Below, in pieces: positions 48,846-60,316 of a stretch of 64,000 bases of DNA; positions within the stretch are counted from its first letter, which is position 1, and each line of letters opens with the position of its first letter. The stretch covers positions 32,358-96,357 of the forward strand of contig KB310511.1 in the NCBI GenBank assembly GCA_000328365.1, written 5' to 3'. The position numbers were made by a program, and so were the translations under genes. The notes under the pieces are model-generated. The model was not told where the DNA came from. It saw only the letters and a program-made list of their open reading frames with translations, and ran no database searches. The DNA is from Capitella teleta (taxonomy: Eukaryota > Annelida > Polychaeta > Capitellidae).

Positions 48846-48889
48846 AATTAACAATGTTGAAATAATTTATAGAATTCCAACTATGTTAT

Positions 48890-49610
48890 TAATTTCAAAC
48901 CGAAACGCGCTCGAAATTATTTATTTATTGTCACTTGAAAAGTATAGATTTCGGAGTTCTTCCAAGAAACAGTTCGAATTCGGCGTTATGATTTAATCGA
49001 TTCTTATCGATTTACGCTATGATTAAGAGATATAAAAATCGCGTGCATTTTTATTTTATTTTATTTTTTTTTATATAAAGAAATATCTAAGGAAGAAATA
49101 ACAATCAACTTTAAGGGTTTCCATGCACGATTGGCAAAGTTATACTTATTATGCTGCATTTGGGTATGATTTTTCCATGTTATTTTCTGATGTTGCAAAA
49201 GTATCGTAAACAGTGAAGTTGTTTGAAGCATAAATAAAAATATTTAACGAACTTATAAGCCTCCCAAAATGCTTTCAATATAATTCTTTATAAGGATTTA
49301 ATCGCTCTAAAAATGTTGAGTTTATATCGAATTGTGCTCTAAATTATCGATTTATAGTCAGTTGAAAAGCGCATATTTTACTGTGTCTATCACGAATTGC
49401 GCCGTCGTGATTTTGTTCGATTTACCCACTTCTTCTCGATTCACGATATGATTGTGAGAAATAAACATTGCAAATGAGTAAAGAAATATCTAAGGAAGAA
49501 ATAACAGTCAGCTTTATGGGTTTTTATGCACGATTGGCGAAGTTATACTGATTTTACTGCGGTTGGGTACGATTTTTCTATGTTAAAAGATAGCGGAGGC
49601 TCCGATTCTA
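48890..49610. repeat. two tandem ~400-bp units of the right-arm end
   Basis: AAATATCTAAGGAAGAAATAAC with a following GGGTTT..ATGCACGATTGGC.AAGTTATAC block occurs at about 49080-49190 and again at about 49483-49590, with matching flanks (ATTATTTATTTATTGTCA-like, GGCG..ATGATTT). The left arm has a single inverted copy at 43405-43640. Confidence 0.7.
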
Positions 49611-49699
49611 AGAAACAAAATGGCGCCCATGTTCTAAATTTTCAGCAACAAGGTTTGCGTTACTGTCTTTATATAGGATACTAGCATAACGTACCCAAT

Positions 49700-51290
49700 T
49701 CGAAGCGGCAATTTTTCCCAATTATCACCCATGTAACCGAAGCTATTTTTGAGCGGTGTAGGGATATTATTGTGATGAAACTACTCTTATAACCAATATT
49801 TTGCTATTATAGCACAATAGAAAAGACAGCAATGGCAATAATGGGTCGAAAATACCAGGCTAAAACTACAATAGGAAGCTACAATATGGCTGCCATGGGC
49901 GACGACTTGAGCAGAAATCTGATTGCTGATTGGTCAATTTTTCTCATGGTATATGCGCCTATTTCACACATGGCAGATGCGCTTGTTTTATACGTCAAAA
50001 TGCCATTTGATATACATGAAATGGCTTGAAATGGTGTTCGTGTGTATTCACGCATATTTGTGTGGAGAATGGATTGTCGCATCAGAATGTACGCTGTGTC
50101 GGAAGTAAGTCGACAAATAAGCCAATTGCAGTTGTTACCTTCTTCCTGGAAATACTACATTGTTTCGTCAATTTAGCCGTCAACGGAGGATGTTTGCCTG
50201 CACCGTAAATCCACGTTAAATTCATCTGTGCAGATGAAATACGCTTCGTGTCTTTTTGACAAAAACGTGTGTGCAATTTATTTCTACGAGCCTACGAGGT
50301 ACCGAGAAACTGTATGGCTATCTCTGGAACGAGATTGCTGTCATCATTAACGCATACATTGCTGGTATTGTGGGTGTGTATGTTGTGTTTTTGTTTTTGT
50401 TTTTTGTTTTTGTTTTTGTTTTTGTTTTTTTCCTTTTCAGTTAGAAGGGGAGTGCAGTGTGTAAATTTATGCTAGTTATAATTCACGTGATTCATTAACT
50501 GGTACAACCAGCGACATTTTGGTCTATCAAGGAACCACCAAAAAGAGTACAAAAGATTTAACCGGAAGCTGTTCATGAAACGCAGCTAAAAATAAATCGT
50601 CCATGTTTTACAAAAACGCATGCACACAAGTTCCTCACTAATCACTATCAACCCACGCGCAGAAAGGGCGTCAGTGATCGATTGGTCAGATTGTAAAAAT
50701 ACAGCATGTCTGTGTCAGGGGTATCGGGTATCGGGCCGAGTCATTTTTGGTAAAAAATTTACTTAGAACTACTACCTAATTAATTGGCATTGTATACCTC
50801 GAAACCTACCCTTTTAACAGAGCTCTTATCAATGACAATAATTATTGACAGACTTTCCTTTTAAATCCATTTTTTTTTTCACTCCTCGTTTCATGCGAAG
50901 TCTATATTTATAATCTGTTATGAATATATTATGCAACAGTCAAAGCTCGTTATTACGAACTCTGATATATGGAAATTCCGGTTATATAAAACTAATTTTA
51001 GGGTCCCCGCCAGATCCCTATCATTTAAAATTGCATGTTCAACGGATAATTTGAAATTCGCATTATTCGAACTTTCGGATAATTAAAAATTCAATGTATT
51101 GCTCATTAAAGCATTATTCATACACCTCTCGAGCAAATGTTGTTGACTGCTTGCGTGTTACTCCTCTCAATCGACTCGATTATGTAAGCTAACTGTGATA
51201 TTTCAACACCTCGGTCTTCTGTTGTCGAGCAGGCCGCCGATTTCAAAGTGGCGATCGGTGCCATTATCTTTTGTTTGTGCAGAGACAAAT
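49700..51290. other. gene-poor stretch
   Basis: No gene is supportable. A TTTTTG tandem run lies at about 50388-50432. Frames at 49832-50108 show no domain. Confidence 0.4.
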
Positions 51291-51308
51291 GAAACGATTA
51301 CGGTAATC

Positions 51309-52603
51309 ATGCCGCCAAAGAGATCAATCGCTAACATTCTCCAAACGCTAATTGAAATCAGTTCAAATTTACTCAGAAGACAGAGCATATAACACAGACA
51401 GAATTGAAACGGATAATCACTCGATATTGGTTCGATTATGAGGATATTAATGAAGACTTGAATAAGGAAAGATTTTTTTCTTTGAGCAGAACTGCTGCGC
51501 CGTGCCTGTGTCAAAGGATCTGATGTGTGCACAGCTGAGGAATACTCTAACCTGGATGATTTTGTCCAAACCTACCAGGTCACATCCGACAATGACATAA
51601 TCATCATCATTTTTATTATTTTCGTTTATATTATTTTTATTTTTATTATTATATCAGGATGTCGCCTGATTGTGTCGCTTTGCGATTGATCTGTTGTTCG
51701 TAATATCTATGCAACTGCTTTACTACAAAGGCGATTGATCAGGTAATATCAGCTGTTATTTTATTTATTACCTAACAATGTGAGGAGGTTATTGTTCAAA
51801 TATATGTTTTGGATCTAAGTACTAGTGATTGAGCACAAGTCACAATGGCTGGACTGGTTGCGATGTCACCATCTACCCCGTGTAGCTGTTGTTTTGATTT
51901 CCAGAAAAATACATAATTAATACAAATAGAACTATCAAAACAAACAATGCAATCATCGTTACTATGCATGCATCAAACAATCGCTCTGAATTATTGACTT
52001 AGAGTGAGGACAAAGCATATGCAATATATATTCTGAGATCGTCCGTACAGTATATTCAAAATCCTTTTCTCAATTGCACGATTGATGAACCTAGAGTTAC
52101 GGCGGAAATTAATACCATATTCTGTAAACAATCTGATTCGACCAAGCAGACTTCCAAGTATAAACTTGCCTTCAGGCCCACTTGGTTGTTCATTTGCAAA
52201 ATCACGGCGACCCCTTGACCTTTACCCTCTCAGCAGGCAAGCAGACTGATCAACGCATTTGACCAGCAATGGATTGGCCAGTGTCCTAATTCCCATGGGA
52301 ATTCCTATTTTGCTTAAGATAAAGAGAACTTTATTTGCGAATTGGCAAATTCTATTCATGAGGACTACAGAAATACCCTTGCTGTTGGTCATTGCATCGC
52401 CGGGCTTCTTATTTTCAAGGCTACTTTTATTTACGAGATGCCGTCAAGTTCTGAATACCAAACACATCGGCACATTTGTACCCCTATTGTCAATGCGCGA
52501 TGACTGCAGTAGCGATGAAATCCTGTTCTTTGATAAAACGTCCAATCTGAGCTGCAAACATTTGCAGCTGTTGGATGACAAACCATACATCAGGGAGGAA
52601 TGA
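51309..52603 (+). CDS. candidate multi-exon gene, product unrecognised
   Basis: Exon 1 (51309-51360) starts MPPKRSIANILQTLIEI. Exon 2 (51490-51578) reads LLRRACVKGSDVCTAEEY and ends DDFVQTYQ, with matching phase. A third exon from about 52234 reads QASRLINAFDQQWIGQC. The same frame, after an in-frame stop near 52317, continues ELANSIHEDYRNTLAVGHCI and FKATFIYEMPSS. A possible last piece after TTTGCAG is LLDDKPYIREE. The splice sites of the third and fourth pieces are unresolved, so the model is partial or the gene is decaying. I recognise no family. Confidence 0.4.
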
Positions 52604-52609
52604 TTGGGA

Positions 52610-55435
52610 CTATCCGTCGCTCAAAAATGTAAAACCAATCAATCATAATAATCTTCGTACTAGAGGCTATGTCAAAGTGACATTTTATGAGAAGATAGAA
52701 TTATGATTCATTCTATATTGCATAATTCTCTTTCCAATTGTTGTAGTTGACTGTACATGCATTGTGTTACGATCATGGGACTTATTGAATGATAACTTAT
52801 AACTACAGCTGTGATGTGTTTGCCATATACTGCATGTATTAAGGCTTCATTATCACGCGTAATATCTTGAGCAATTAACGGAGAAGTCATCTCAAAATAA
52901 GGTCCGATATCGCTTCACCCTGGCATACCTAATGAGATTCGAACGCACGCGTGATTCCTGATGTAATATTCATTCCAAGCTGACGGAGAGAGCATCCCTC
53001 CATTGTCCTAAACAATAAGCAAAAACCAAAATAGACACCGTCCTCTTTAAACTAGTCATCGGCCAATCATTTGTTTCTCCATTAATTAAACGTTTCAAGG
53101 AATATATAATGGGCAAATCTGACAACTGACATCTGGCTCACCTCACCTACCGACGCTCCGACATCAGTTGCCCCAGCGACACTCATCCATCAAAGCACAC
53201 ACCTAACCCAATACTAGTTGCAAAGCAATAATTCTGCTTAATAAATCGGTGTATCTGGAGGCGAATCATCATTGTCATATTCCTCCCTACTCTGAGCCCT
53301 TTGGGGTTGGGTAGGAGATAAGATTACCCCACACTGGCAGATAGGAAAACGGGTCAGTTTAAATACCCGAATTAAGAGCAGTCTGTAATTCCATTTAATA
53401 GTCACAATCGCAATCTTGCAAATGCCTCGCCGAAATATACATCAATGACATCATCGCTACATCAAGTTTGATACAAACACGTACACTCATATATACCTTA
53501 TTTTCATTAGTTTCCACAGGCGTATACAATTTTATCTTCGGGAAACTGTTATACGCTTTTATATCATTACAAAATGACGAGGAGGTCCTCTTTAACGTTT
53601 CATCGCTGAACTCTACTTTCTCCAGCGAATGTTAGTTTGTGACCAAAATGCTAACACAATTTTATTCATCGTACATAGCAGTAAGTAGTTCGAAGAGGTG
53701 TATACTATTGGCTGATTTCAGGAAAAAAAAATCATGCTTCTATCAATCTATGAGTATGCACAAAACATTGCTCGAATGTATTCTATGAGTATGCACAAAA
53801 CATTGCTCGAATGTATTCTATTTGATCCCGGCACTGAATCATTATCTTTAATTGTATCACCACTGATTGAAAGACGAGGACACACGTGACTATAATCTAG
53901 TTTGATGCTTTAGCAGTCTGCTTTTGACGCTTAGTAATCATAGTTGGATATATAGAATTTGAGGCAGGGTATAAACGCCCCTCACTCGCATTCAGGTGTC
54001 TTTTTTCATACCACGATAAATCAGCATGTGTTCTCGATGTCAGAAACCTCCCAATGTCAGAGTTCCTGGAAAAGGGTCGACCAGCAGTGCCCGCCGACTG
54101 ACAAGCATATCTTTGATGCAATATTGTGCCATTTTATCATTTATGTTCTGTCATTTCCGAAAATAATCTAGCAGATTTCTATTGCTGCCAACTTAATGTA
54201 TTGTTGAAGCATTGTGCTCGAGGCTATTTCATGTTAGGATTGATTTTATGCCCTGGTGTACATTTTCATATTTTATTGTGATATAAAACTAGCTTCTTTT
54301 AGTTCTTTATTCCCGTAAAGTTTACATCCGTAAAGTATTATATTATTTTTTGTTAAATTTTCCCAAACGCCTTCGGAAACGGAAGAGGAAGTCGAAAGAA
54401 ATTCAAATCATTCTCCCATCAATTTGAAGTTTTTTTCTTCGGATTTTCTGCATCTTCGCTCTGTTTTTGTCTGTGTTAATATTATAACCATCCTAATCGC
54501 AACAATCTGCTGGTTTGGCTGATGCTAACTATATAAGTATTCGTAATTCGTATTCATATTGTGCAGCTGATCTCAGTGAGTATGGATCTCCCTTCCCTCC
54601 TGATGTTAATGCGATGAAAAAGGATGATCTCAAGTAAACTTTAGTGGAACTCATCAATTTCATAACATATGCTCAAAGTGACTCTATAATACTACAAAAA
54701 AATTCTATCAGTGATATCAAAAGGCAACAATGAACGAGAAACACTGAAAGAGGAAATTACAAAATTGAAATCAAACCAATAAGCTATTGCTTATGGTACG
54801 GACAAACATCAAGTTAATTACGAATAAATAACACGATATCATTGCAGAAGATTCCAACAGGGGCATATAAATTCATTCATTTATTTGTTTATTCAGAATC
54901 AAAATAAGATAATTATCAAGTACTGAAAATAATAGTAGAATTTCGTAGATGACTAAATCGTAAGCTCACGAGTGCCAGAAATATTCGTTTGCATAAAATT
55001 AATACACTCCCTTTATGATTACATAATCAGATCAGAGAATAAGATGGTCATGGTGGCAGAGATCAGTTTACACTCGTGACATAGTCTAATCACCTAGATT
55101 GATTTTCTAAAATTCTACTGTTCACCGCTATTGCTGAAACAGTTATATTAAAGTAAATTTACTCACTTGCATGGTTGTACTTTTCTGGTTCGCTGTTCAG
55201 ACTTCGGTGTTTTCGACGACAATCAGTGACTCACACTCAGAGTCAGACACTCACACTGTGACTGTGAGTGCGAGTCTGTCTGTGAATCGAGGGCGACCGG
55301 CCGGCCTCCTGATAGCTTTTTTTTCCGTTTCAACACGATCATATGATGATGGACCAAAGTTCTCTTTATCGCAAGGTGTAGGCATAGCTTATGATCTGCC
55401 CAACGAGAGCAGGAAAGTCGGAAAACGTCGCTTCA
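52610..55435. other. gene-poor stretch with a decayed coding remnant
   Basis: A tandem 38-bp duplication occurs at 53748-53821. At about 54565-54780 one frame reads ADLSEYGSPFPPDVNAMKKD, then LVELINFITYAQSDSIILQ and ERETLKEEITKLKSN with stops between. It resembles the coiled-coil ORF1 of a LINE but is too decayed to assign. Confidence 0.4.
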
Positions 55436-55439
55436 TCGT

Positions 55440-55890
55440 CGCCGTGATCGGACATCTTTGTTGTTTACGAAACGAAACTGTCAGTATTGCGCATGCGTGG
55501 TGCACTCTGACTGACTTTTTTACTGTTTCAGGATGAGAAACCTTGGTAGGTGTCCCAGAAAATTGCTTGTTAAAATAAGAAAAATAGCACAAAATATTTT
55601 TTTGTTAGCGCCTGACTGGTGGCAAAATGATTATTCTATCTATTTCCGAAAAGAAAAGAAAAAATATCCAGGGGTTTAGTCGCAGGACACGCTGATATGA
55701 CGACGCCCATTGTAAAAGATGGGGAACTCGGTGTTTCATCACAGCTCCTGACGTCACGCCTAATTAGCAATATATCTCCCGTGAAATTGTTAGCGATGAT
55801 ATTCCTTGTGTGGGCCAAGCATAGGAATCATTTTTGGTGCATCAAATAACGACTCAAAGTTCATTTTTAACCAGTTCTCCCTCCCTTTAA
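55440..55890 (+). mobile_element. TTAA element, left end missing
   Basis: GGACATCTTTGTTGTTTACG to CTCCCTTTAA follows 28693-29128 closely. The right TTAA is at 55887-55890; the left third is absent and replaced by unrelated sequence. Confidence 0.8.
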
Positions 55891-55989
55891 GCTTTTGATA
55901 ATATTCAATTATCAGGGTAGATTGGGCGATGATGCCGTGCATGAAACTGAAAAGTTGAGGTGCGCTCGTTGTTGACTTTAAAGAGATAT

Positions 55990-57477
55990 ACTGCGTGAAT
56001 TATGATTTTGCTCATCAGTTATCAATCGTATTCGATTCATTCTTACACTTAAATGATCAGCTTTGCACGATTATACCAACGCCTAAATTTAGGGGGAGGG
56101 ATTCTATTCGTTATGGCTTAAGAGTCGATTGCTTAATGTTCAGTATGTTCAGATGCTATAATATTGCAGCTCGATATACCACAGATTCTACTGTAATTGC
56201 TCCATTGGTAATGTAAGAAATCTCGTTTTGATAGCTCTTCTTATAGGATCCTGAATCTTCGTCGAATTGAGATTGTTGATTATTCAATTATTTGATAATC
56301 TATTTGCTTTAACTCTGCGTTCAATTGTGTTGTGCNNNNNNNNNNNNNNNNNNNNNNNNNNNNNNNNNNNNNNNNNNNNNNNNNNNNNNNNNNNNNNNNN
56401 NNNNNNNNNNNNNNNNNNNNNNNNNNNNNNNNNNNNNNNNNNNNNNNNNNNNNNNNNNNNNNNNNNNNNNNNNNNNNNNNNNNNNNNNNNNNNNNNNNNN
56501 NNNNNNNNNNNNNNNNNNNNNNNNNNNNNNNNNNNNNNNNNNNNNNNNNNNNNNNNNNNNNNNNNNNNNNNNNNNNNNNNNNNNNNNNNNNNNNNNNNNN
56601 NNNNNNNNNNNNNNNNNNNNNNNNNNNNNNNNNNNNNNNNNNNNNNNNNNNNNNNNNNNNNNNNNNNNNNNNNNNNNNNNNNNNNNNNNNNNNNNNNNNN
56701 NNNNNNNNNNNNNNNNNNNNNNNNNNNNNNNNNNNNNNNNNNNNNNNNNNNNNNNNNNNNNNNNNNNNNNNNNNNNNNNNNNNNNNNNNNNNNNNNNNNN
56801 NNNNNNNNNNNNNNNNNNNNNNNNNNNNNNNNNNNNNNNNNNNNNNNNNNNNNNNNNNNNNNNNNNNNNNNNNNNNNNNNNNNNNNNNNNNNNNNNNNNN
56901 NNNNNNNNNNNNNNNNNNNNNNNNNNNNNNNNNNNNNNNNNNNNNNNNNNNNNNNNNNNNNNNNNNNNNNNNNNNNNNNNNNNNNNNNNNNNNNNNNNNN
57001 NNNNNNNNNNNNNNNNNNNNNNNNNNNNNNNNNNNNNNNNNNNNNNNNNNNNNNNNNNNNNNNNNNNNNNNNNNNNNNNNNNNNNNNNNNNNNNNNNNNN
57101 NNNNNNNNNNNNNNNNNNNNNNNNNNNNNNNNNNNNNNNNNNNNNNNNNNNNNNNNNNNAATTAGGGTTCAACTCTTGGGGGTTCACAACAGCATGCAGT
57201 AAGTATTTGGAATTATTTCAATATGTTTGAAACTGATATGTTTCCAATTCCTTTGTTTAAATATTTGTGTATGGATAATCCAAACCGATTTCTTAGTACT
57301 TCCTAGCTATGGTAATTATTGTGATTCTGTTCTTCTTTCAGTCGCTATCTGCAAAAAAACGTCAATTCATCCTCAACCAGTCTTGATGAAGTGCATGGGA
57401 TATTGCAGGCGGAGAAGCAGCGTTCTACGAAGTCCATAGACTCACGAGGTTCCACAAGTGAAGACCTTTTGACATGA
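55990..57477 (+). CDS. partial gene across the assembly gap, product unrecognised
   Basis: Upstream of the gap, an exon-like frame after an acceptor near 56018 reads LSIVFDSFLHLNDQLCTIIP, then GRDSIRYGLRVDCL and YTTDSTVIAPL, with a good donor (GTAAGA, 56213). After the gap, 57160-57198 reads IRVQLLGVHNSM and joins, in phase 2, the terminal exon 57342-57477: RYLQKNVNSSSTSLDEVHGI, ending STSEDLLT and a TGA. The Ser-rich, charged tail resembles a disordered C-terminus. Exons on either side of the gap are assumed, not shown, to be one gene. No family is recognised. Confidence 0.5.
56336..57159. other. assembly gap (824 N)
   Basis: 824 N bases hide the middle of the candidate gene at 55990-57477. 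The non-round length suggests an estimated size. Confidence 0.99.
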
Positions 57478-57504
57478 CACATGTTATTGTTAAATTTTCT
57501 CCTA

Positions 57505-57925
57505 TGTTAGGTTATTTCCTTTCATCTGCTGTTAATAACAATAAAATAGTAAAAAAATAACGATTTTGTTTTTATAATATTTTTAATCTGGTGTAGTAAT
57601 CCCATAAAAAAAACAATAGAAAGTTGCCATCTGAGTGCAGGATATGTGTCAATTTCTGTCATTCAGACCTGCATTCATGGTCTTATCTTTTGAGTAAACA
57701 ATCACCTAATGACTTCAAAGGAACCATTTATCGCCACATGTGAGGCCCAATCTCCTAATCCCTTATGTAAACAGTTGAAAAATCGCCACATGTGTGCCCA
57801 TTTGTGCCACATATGTGCCCGTTTGTGCCATTTCACTTTTGTTATTGCCGACCGTTTTGGTTAATCCGCTAAATAAACTGCCACACTTGTACCGTCTTTT
57901 GCCACATCTGTGTTCACATCTGCAA

Positions 57926-57961
<36 letters not shown>

Positions 57962-58061
57962 GATGGGCATTATTGTACAATTGTGGCGGCTTTTTATTTC
58001 ACTTTTGTGGCAAATTGTGCCACAAAATAGGTATCACAATGACACTTGAATGCTATCTGGG
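57505..58061 (+). mobile_element. CCCAGATAGC-end repeat, copy 3
   Basis: It aligns with 41745-42315 and with the complement of 24313-24745, and ends GAATGCTATCTGGG, the expected terminus. It begins 28 bases after the stop codon of the upstream gene and carries an AATAAA at 57540-57545. A T-run at 57929-57957 interrupts it. Confidence 0.75.
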
Positions 58062-58069
58062 TTATAATA

Positions 58070-59130
58070 GAAAAGCAGACACGGCGCTTCAGAATGATTA
58101 GGTCGAATTATGTCCCAAATCCGAAAAAAAAAAAAAAAAACAAAACAAAAAACACACAGAATCCACGGCAATCAGCACACTGCTCTGCGTTTTTTTGATA
58201 CAAAAAATTAATATCGAGGATAAGATGGATTTTATGTCCAGAAATCCAAAATGTACTGGGAGCAAAAAATTTAGCTGAACTCCACTCGTCTTGAATGACT
58301 CACTGAGTTCTGTTGGGATGAGTAATTAATTAAGGAAGATGAATAAGGCGCAGCAAATAATGAGGCAAGATAATGGAAGATTATATCGCGCCGAGTAATT
58401 TAGACTATATCTGAACAGGCTTTTCGTGGGTAAGGAATATGCATGGTCTTCGTGCGTTTATGCATTCATGCATATTCATGAGCTATGCTATTTGCATAAT
58501 GAATATTGATGATGGTGCGAAAAGAAATTATGCGGTCGGGGAATGTCCATTTGTACTTAGTAACATTAAAGTTACTATAGATTAAACATACGGCGTTTTA
58601 ATCTTCATAATTCTGAACCAGTTTTGATTATTTCTCATACCTGTGTTAAGATTATAAATGTAGGAATGGATCCACTATACACACAGCAATATATACTGAT
58701 GGCCACATCAGCCTCACCTGCAGCACTGTTGCAGGATGATGGCTGTTCGTACTCATCCACCTGAACGACCCTCGATTGCACACGTGTCCAGTGAAGCGAT
58801 CTGGGTGTCGCTATAATGTTATTGGCTTTTGTTGGGCGCAGCAATTGCGACCTCAATATCATTCTCTTCGATGATAACATCATATGAGTCAGCACAAATG
58901 ATTGCTGTGGAGATTTGACCAAAGAGCAGAGGATGGCTTTTTTCCAGTGAAAAGGGACATTAATTGTTCGGCATGTTCATGGTCGTATAGAGACACGTGT
59001 GTTGAGAAGACTCAACAATACAGGCCATTTTATTTTCCCACCAACTCGCTATATCGCGAATAGACAAAATCGACAAGAAGAAATGGACACGTCGTCTCAC
59101 AAGCAGGTTTGTGGGGTCGCCACAGTCGCA
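58070..59130. other. gene-poor stretch
   Basis: An A-run lies near 58124-58141. A 95-codon minus-strand frame at 58635-58922 has no recognisable motif. I see no gene. Confidence 0.4.
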
Positions 59131-59136
59131 ACACAG

Positions 59137-59478
59137 AGTGAGTGAGTGATGGGGTTTTACGGCTCCACCCAACCCGTTCGGGTGATACGGGCGCCAGAAC
59201 AGAAGGCCCGGGACCGGGGTTTCCCCCTACTCTTATCGATAAATCCCAAGGGTTCTTTACCCTGCATACCACCATAGACAGTAGTACACAGCGCCCGGCC
59301 TTGTTACGCAGTTGGGCAGCACTGCAGCGTCACCGAAGAATTACAATTACAACGAATTACAATGATTCACAATCATAACGCCCGTGGCCTGATCGGGTCT
59401 CGAACCCGGGACCTCGACCCCCACGGTCGGCATAGGATTGCAGACAGCGGTTTAACCTACTGTGCTATTCGATGCCCC
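59137..59478 (-). repeat. SINE family 1, best copy with tRNA-like head
   Basis: On the minus strand it starts GCATCGAATAGCACAGTAGG (A box) and continues through GTCGAGGTCCCGGGTTCGAG (B box), then a body with CGCAGTTGGGCAGCAC..GGCGC, ending CATCACTCACTCAC. The head folds like a tRNA with internal pol III boxes; the length (about 340 bp) and dispersed copies identify a SINE. Confidence 0.85.
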
Positions 59479-59954
59479 CCCCCCCCCCCCAGTCGCAACA
59501 CAAGGCTTCAGTCAAATTATCAAGTTCTTGTACTCTTCTGTATGCCGTACTTCCATATGACTTAAACCGCCGTATGACTTGAGCCGGCTGCTACATTGGC
59601 CATAGCTTCGCAAGTGCCCTAGGGTACGCTTATGACGTCGCACTCATCGCCCCATCTGTGAGTGGAATGAAGAAAATGTTATCAATATGTGAAGACTTCG
59701 CCTCTCAATATGATGTACTTTTTAAAGGAATGGGGAACTGCATTTTAAGTGATGTTCTATTGACTCATAGCACCAATTGATAGCATTCCGTGTCAAGAAC
59801 ACCATGCCTGGAGGCAAGCGCAAGGAAATAATGCATTCCGAATATCGGGGTTAGCATTGCAGGGGCACCGAATAAGTACATTCGCAATCTCGCTGAACGG
59901 AAACGAGGCTCCCGCAGGTCAAAGGTCACTCACTATAGGCAAACTCCAGCAAAG

Positions 59955-60100
59955 ATGGCGGACAGCAGCGTTACAATCGACGATTTCAAGCTATGGAAAG
60001 TTCATCAACTTAAAGCATTTTGCTCTGATCGAGGAATATCTGTATCAAAAAATAATATAAGAGGAGTTGGTGGCTCTGGCGTATGCTATGACGATTTAGC
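59955..60100 (+). pseudogene. start of the ISL2EU second gene (SAP-like N-terminus)
   Basis: The frame starts MADSSVTIDDFKLWKVHQLK, then AFCSDRGISVSKNN, and after a one-base shift EELVALAYAM. This helix-turn-helix pattern (L..LK.FC..RG.......EELV.LA) is SAP-like and is known at the start of the YqaJ-nuclease protein of ISL2EU transposons. The nuclease domain itself is missing, so an internal deletion removed it. Confidence 0.6.
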
Positions 60101-60316
60101 CTTTTCATTTTTAGTTCATTTATTCCTGTATTAATGAACACTTTTACTTCTGCTCAATAGTTCTGTTCATTCATATTTTGCAATCAGTTTACTGTGTTTT
60201 TGGATTTTTATAAGTGATAAATAATTTAACATTGAACTTGTATATAACACTTTATTTTCATTGTTCCAATAAAAAGGTGACATTTATTAACTTTTGTTAA
60301 ATGTTTTCTACATTGT

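Larger units (their letters stand above)
43305..49690. mobile_element. 6.4-kb foldback-like inverted-repeat structure
   Basis: The left arm (about 43305-45530) and right arm (about 46477-49690) are diverged inverted copies. Matched blocks include the outer ends (TATATAAAGAGAGTAAC against the complement of GTTACTGTCTTTATATAG), TTAGAATCGGAGCCTC against 49590-49605, GTTATTTCTTCCTTAGATAT against 49485-49505, ACCTGCATATCAACTTCCGT against 47328-47347, and a further match at 44401-44697 with 46695-46995. A TTAA element interrupts the left arm at 44698-45400. The right arm alone has a duplicated outer unit and a Ly6-like candidate gene. A minisatellite lies at the centre. I cannot say whether this is a transposon or an inverted duplication. 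Confidence 0.65.

Noticed and set aside
56267-57230. Long frames spanning 56336-57159 on both strands
   Set aside because: They consist almost wholly of N bases.
59385-59478. tRNA gene
   Set aside because: The A and B boxes belong to a SINE head with the full SINE body attached and other copies in the window.
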